A DNA stretch of 32,062 bases from Chara braunii. Its lineage: Eukaryota; Streptophyta; Charophyceae; Charales; Characeae. Shown one piece after another: positions 28,405 to 32,062 of this stretch. The notes under the pieces are model-generated. The model did not search any database, had not been told where the DNA came from, and worked only from the letters and a program-made list of their open reading frames with translations. Where the stretch lies: positions 34,079-66,140 of the forward strand of contig BFEA01000692.1 in assembly GCA_003427395.1 (NCBI GenBank), written 5' to 3'. The translations under genes and the position numbers were made by a program. Positions within the stretch are counted from its first letter, which is position 1. The number at the start of each line of letters is the position of its first letter.

Positions 28405-28452
28405 AACCTTTCCCCTATCGCCCTATGTCTATATTTCACATGTTTATGGGCT

Positions 28453-31229
28453 TTAAGCACCCACTCCCTCTATGTTGATGACTGTTGAAAAGGGAGACAC
28501 CCTCTTGTCCAGGTAATCAGGCTTCCATGCAAAAGCTTCCACCTTGACTGCCACCGCCACGCAGCGCGCCACCCATTCTGGCGATTCCATACCCCCTAAC
28601 AAACCATAAGGGATAGTTTCCACAACCTGCCATGGCATCCATATCAGGCCTTCCCTCAAGATAACCTTTTCCTCCACATGCATAAGTAGTGGTCTAAAGT
28701 CCTCCCCCTCTCCCCCTTCAGATCCCTCTGTCACTTCCTTCCTCCTATCGCCGAGAACGTAAGCTCGAGTCGGTAAGCCTTCCCCAATGATGTTCTTCAG
28801 ATCTCCCCCTGTACATGCATTTTCCGGGGCTACGATCAATTGGAGTGAGTGATGAATTGCCACCTCCCAATCGGAATGCTTTCCATTCCACCAGCAAGGA
28901 AGAATTACCCTTCCCTTAGCTCCATTCTTTGCCCCCAATTTTGCGGCTGCATCAATGTCTTTCAGATGACCTTTTGCTATTTTTAGCAAATTTAGAGTAT
29001 CCTCCTCCAATTCCCTGTTCTCATCCCTTAATGCATTAACCTAAGCCTCTAGAACTGTTGCTTGCCTTTGCAGATCCTCCTCCTGTTTTTGCTCATCTCC
29101 CTCTTGTTGCTGGTTTGCTTCCTTCATCAATCGGTCCTGTGAGTCCGTTGCCTGTTCTACTCTGCTTTCCTGCTCGTCCTCTGCCTGTGCTTTCCGTTTC
29201 CTATTACCATCTTTGCTAGCTTTGCTCTGATAGGTGTTGGGCCATTGAAAGCTCTTAGCGTATTCGTCATGTTGGATATGGATGTCATTTTTGACCGTAC
29301 GAGCTTTCCTTGCATATTGTGCCGCGTAAAATTCATTTATCTCCCCTTCCCTTTTCAGCAACTCAAATCGATTCTCTAACGTAATATCCTCGCTTACTTG
29401 CGTTGCGTGCTTCAGACTCCTGAGATGTTTGTGGTGCGCTAGTCTGATTTCACATTCTACCGTTCGCCCCCATTCTAGTTGTTCTACCTCCTGCTTCCAC
29501 TGCTCAAGTGTGATGATCTCCTCCTCCATATTATCTCCTTCCGATGATTCCTCTGGATCCGAGTCTTTAGAGCAGTCCCGCTAATCCTCCTCCGCTTGTC
29601 TTATTTCCTCATCCGTCATGTTTTCCGCATTCCGCATATGCTTCCTTCTATCTTCCTCTTCGTCCGTAGAGACCCCCTTTGCGACACTCCCCCCAGACGA
29701 ATCAGTGGAGTCCGTTTCTTGCCCCGTACCCAACGATGGTGTTTGGTGAGTACTCGCCCCTTTTCCTTGCTGTGAATCTTCCTTTGTGCCCGTTGTTTGA
29801 CTCCCGTCCGTCCGTTTATCCTCCGTGCTGTTCTGTAATCTTTTGCTCCGGTGCGTGTCCTGTTCGTTCTGGTCCGAACCTTTTCCTTCTTCAGATAATT
29901 TTCTCATTTTCATTGACTAACGAAATCCGTTTTCGAGGCTCCCCTCCTCCTCGCCACATTCCATGTTGCCACCCTGTTCTTCCTGGGTATGCTGATTGCT
30001 AGCAAATTGCTCTTGTTCCTGTTTCCTCATCTGATTCTGCTGCTATTGCCTGGCAGCCAAGTTTTCGAGGAAAGCCTGTTCTGCATTTTTCCCAATCTCA
30101 TGTAGCTCTTCCATGACAAGAAGTCTTTGCTGATCATCTAAGATCATTCACTCTTCCAGCATTGGCTTGTTCAGAGACCCCGTCTCCTTCTCCTCCATCC
30201 TTCTTGCCCCTGTCTGCCTCCACCTACTATCATACGGTGGCCCGGTGGGTATACGTCTGGTTTGACTGTAGGTTCCCTTTTCAGAACCCACACCCACCTT
30301 GGAGATTCCAAGTTATCATCAAAGATCCACCCTCTATACTGTGCTGAGTTGATGTACCATACCCCTGGCTTTGAAACACTTTACTCCAGCATTGACTGAT
30401 GCAGAGGTGCTTGCTTCTTACCACCCCCCCCCTGCGGGCAGAAAGGACCCAGATGACCTCTTCCCCTACACTTGAAACAGTAGGGGTTCGCCTTTGTTGA
30501 CACAAATATAGTGAGTCTCTGACCTCCTTTTCTGAAAATTCATTCGTCCGGGAATTTTGGGGAAGCACCTGACTTGACGTCAAGACATGCCGCTCGCGAA
30601 TCATGATTAGGGGCTAGAAAGTCAAGATTAGCTGGGAGCCAATCAATAATTGGGTTGTTGGGAAATTCCTCCGTGAGTCTCTTTTCTATGAAACTGTGCA
30701 TTCCTTCCGACAGATTATCAAACTGCACCCAAAAGTGATTCCGCATCATCGATTGTCTGTGCCTTGATGCTTCCGCTTGTGGAGGACGCGGTGGCTTCCA
30801 TGCTTGAATAATCACCACCGCCCCCTTACATTTCAGGGAGCCAATAGTTAGCAAATATTGAGCGTAAGTGTGATCTACACAAACAATCATCACATAAAAT
30901 CTTCCCTTCTTATGATATGACACCTCCGGTTCCCTACTTGGTATACTTTCCATTGCTCGGAGTTTGTCCATCACCTATCTGCGTTTCTCATTCATCGAGA
31001 GCTCCCTGCTTCTTCCAAAAAAATTGAAGATGACTGCGTGTTTCTCGTATAACTCATTGAGTGACTGAATATCCTCTCCTGGATATTCCCAAACATCCAC
31101 TTCTTCCTCCTTTCCTCCCTCTCCCTTCAATACTTCTTTGGTGACTTTGATTTCTGTCGCGATTTTTGTCTTTTTCAACAGAAATTCCATTGCCCTCTGC
31201 CCCAATGATCGCACCTTGCCCGTGCCCAT
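28453..31229 (-). pseudogene. LINE ORF1 (gag-like) with CCHC zinc knuckle, broken by stops
   Basis: The N-terminal part (31229-30540) contains KTKIATEIKVTKEVLKG, KKGRFYVMIVCVDHTYAQYL and HFWVQFDNLSEGMHSFI, reminiscent of plant LINE gag (DUF4283-like) proteins. After an in-frame TGA (30540-30542) comes NPYCFKCRGRGHLGPFC (about 30488-30438), a C-x2-C-x4-H-x4-C knuckle. A G-run slip then changes frame. The rest is Gln/Glu-rich: MKMRKLSEEGKG, a basic and coiled-coil-like part (VEQLEWGRTVECEIRLAHHK, KRKAQAEDEQ), then ILPCWWNGKHSDWEVAIHHS and WMPWQVVETIPYGLLGGMES. In-frame TAGs occur at 30975-30977, 30043-30045, 29917-29919, 29581-29583 and 29041-29043. ORF1 proteins bind element RNA (family knowledge). 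The C-terminal 185-codon segment has no domain I know. Confidence 0.75.
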
Positions 31230-31299
31230 TCCCGCCTTCGTTCATGTTTGGGACGTGGCCTGGTATGAATGCGTCCTATCCCCCGTTCCCTGACCTTGA

Positions 31300-32017
31300 C
31301 TGAAAGCCATTTTTTCTTTTTCGTTCATGGCTCTCCTGGCTGCCTCTGCGTATGATGACGTCATATCCTCCTTTCCTAGTTCTTGGCCCTTGCCTTCCCT
31401 CCCTCTCCCGGATCTTGCTCTCCCTTCCTTCCCCTCCCTCCTTTTACCGTGCCTCCCTCTCCGCTCACCCCTTTACCTCTTACCTGTTTCCAGCCGTCCC
31501 TCCTCTACGTTACCCCAGTATGTCCCCAATTTTACTCTCTCCCCCTTCCCCTCTTTCCGTCCTCCGTGACTCACTCCTTCCTCGCCCCTCCAACGCCCTT
31601 CCCTTTCCTCCCCTCACCCTACTCCCCCCTTTCCTCCTACTTCTGACCTCTTACCTCCCTCCCTCCTCGTCGACAACTCTTCCTCCCCCCTTCCGTACTC
31701 GTCCTCCCTTCCCCTCTCTTCCTTCCTCGTAACTCTCTCCTAACCCACGCCTCACACTCACGTCCCCTTCCTCACACTGACGTCCCATTCCTCTCAACAC
31801 CTTACTCTCATCTTGACATGTATGCGGCTCTCAACCCAATTTGTCGTTGATTTTCTCACTCCCGTTCCTCTCAGCACGTCACTCTCATCATCTCACGTTT
31901 GCGGCTCTCAACCCAATTTCACGTTGATTTTTTGTTTTTATGGGTCTGTTCCCATTCTTTATTTCGTCACAATCCTTTTCCCACCGCCAAGTGGCAGGCC
32001 TCAAAAGTTCTTTTTTT
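31300..32017. other. Pyrimidine-rich stretch, possibly LINE 5' UTR; no gene
   Basis: It is strongly CT-biased on the plus strand (CTCCCTTCC-type). Long open frames here are low-complexity Pro/Ser/Leu artefacts of composition. TCTCAACCCAATTT(C/G)(T/A)CGTTGATTTT occurs twice, near 31828 and 31906. Confidence 0.5.
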
Positions 32018-32022
32018 TCTTT

Positions 32023-32062
<40 letters not shown>
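32010..32062 (-). repeat. Poly-T end of window (poly-A on the minus strand)
   Basis: TTTTTTTTCTTTTAGC is followed by about 35 T. This could be the A-tail of another minus-strand retroelement lying just upstream of the LINE. Confidence 0.7.

Larger units (their letters stand above)
25402..31300 (-). mobile_element. Near full-length, inactivated L1-like LINE
   Basis: Layout on the minus strand: ORF1 (31229-28453) with a CCHC knuckle, a 48-base spacer, then ORF2 with an APE-type endonuclease start, reverse transcriptase and a zinc-binding C terminus, then a short tail ending GGTGGTTTAACTCTAAAAAA at about 25402. The GA-rich (minus) sequence right of 31300 may be its 5' UTR. ORF2 has lost the second half of the endonuclease and the start of RT, and both ORFs carry stops or frameshifts. 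It lies upstream of DLD exon a, in the same orientation as the gene. Confidence 0.9.

Noticed and set aside
31327-31732. Three overlapping plus-strand ORFs rich in Pro, Ser and Leu
   Set aside because: They are open only because the DNA is almost pure pyrimidine, and all three frames are open together.
1-32062. CRISPR array, bacterial operon or phage
   Set aside because: No regularly spaced repeats with unique spacers, no ribosome-binding-site-led gene runs, and clear spliceosomal introns throughout.

Overview
The window is eukaryotic nuclear DNA from the green lineage. My best guess is a streptophyte alga such as Chara (inference), because it combines a plant-type, intron-rich housekeeping gene with very repeat-rich introns, a chromodomain Ty3/gypsy relic and an L1-like LINE. 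There is no bacterial gene organisation. One 755-base run of Ns (16808-17562) is an assembly gap.

The only host gene I can support is the middle part of a mitochondrial-type FAD-linked D-lactate dehydrogenase (DLD) on the minus strand. Seven exon positions (25043-24929, 23909-23849, 18782-18746, 18029-17968, 13932-13836, 8510-8436, 2248-2140) join without a missing residue and with matching splice phases into about 210 contiguous residues of the family. These exons are too short to stand out as long ORFs. Introns run from 0.7 to 6 kb. The 5' exons lie beyond the right edge and the 3' exons beyond the left edge, so a gene of well over 30 kb is implied. The 75-base sixth exon is present twice, intact, in a 146-base tandem duplication.

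The introns are filled with mobile DNA. From left to right: a hammerhead-ribozyme fold with an (AT)n-invaded stem I (230-344); an LTR-like repeat on the minus strand (about 780-1460); a MITE copy (about 1515-1759); a SINE with perfect 14-base target duplications abutting a DLD splice donor (1993-2125); a 34-base minisatellite; a tandem array of three decayed hammerhead-like motifs (3725-4020) leading into an 18-base minisatellite; a plus-strand copy of the same LTR family (about 4300-5330); an inverted-repeat element (5829-6037); several repeats sharing the tail motif GTGGTTTAA (6.6-8.2 kb); a decayed Ty3/gypsy pol with its 3' LTR (9343-12490) next to a MITE with terminal inverted repeats and 8-base target duplications (12496-12765); three U6 snRNA-derived sequences (13.6 and 16.2-16.4 kb); a 308-base tandem repeat (19.0-19.75 kb); a RING-finger-like ORF (20.1-20.3 kb); and a pair of LTR-like repeats around an 83-codon ORF (21.1-23.3 kb).

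The right end (about 25.4-31.3 kb, minus strand) is a near full-length but dead LINE. It has a long ORF1 with a CCHC knuckle, a truncated endonuclease, a reverse transcriptase with intact catalytic motifs, and a zinc-binding C-terminal region. It is interrupted by stop codons, one clear frameshift and an internal deletion at the endonuclease/RT junction. The last 45 bases are essentially poly-T.

The most unusual signals are the hammerhead ribozyme family, the intact tandem exon duplication in DLD, the inverted pair of U6-derived sequences, and the SINE insertion at the splice donor.
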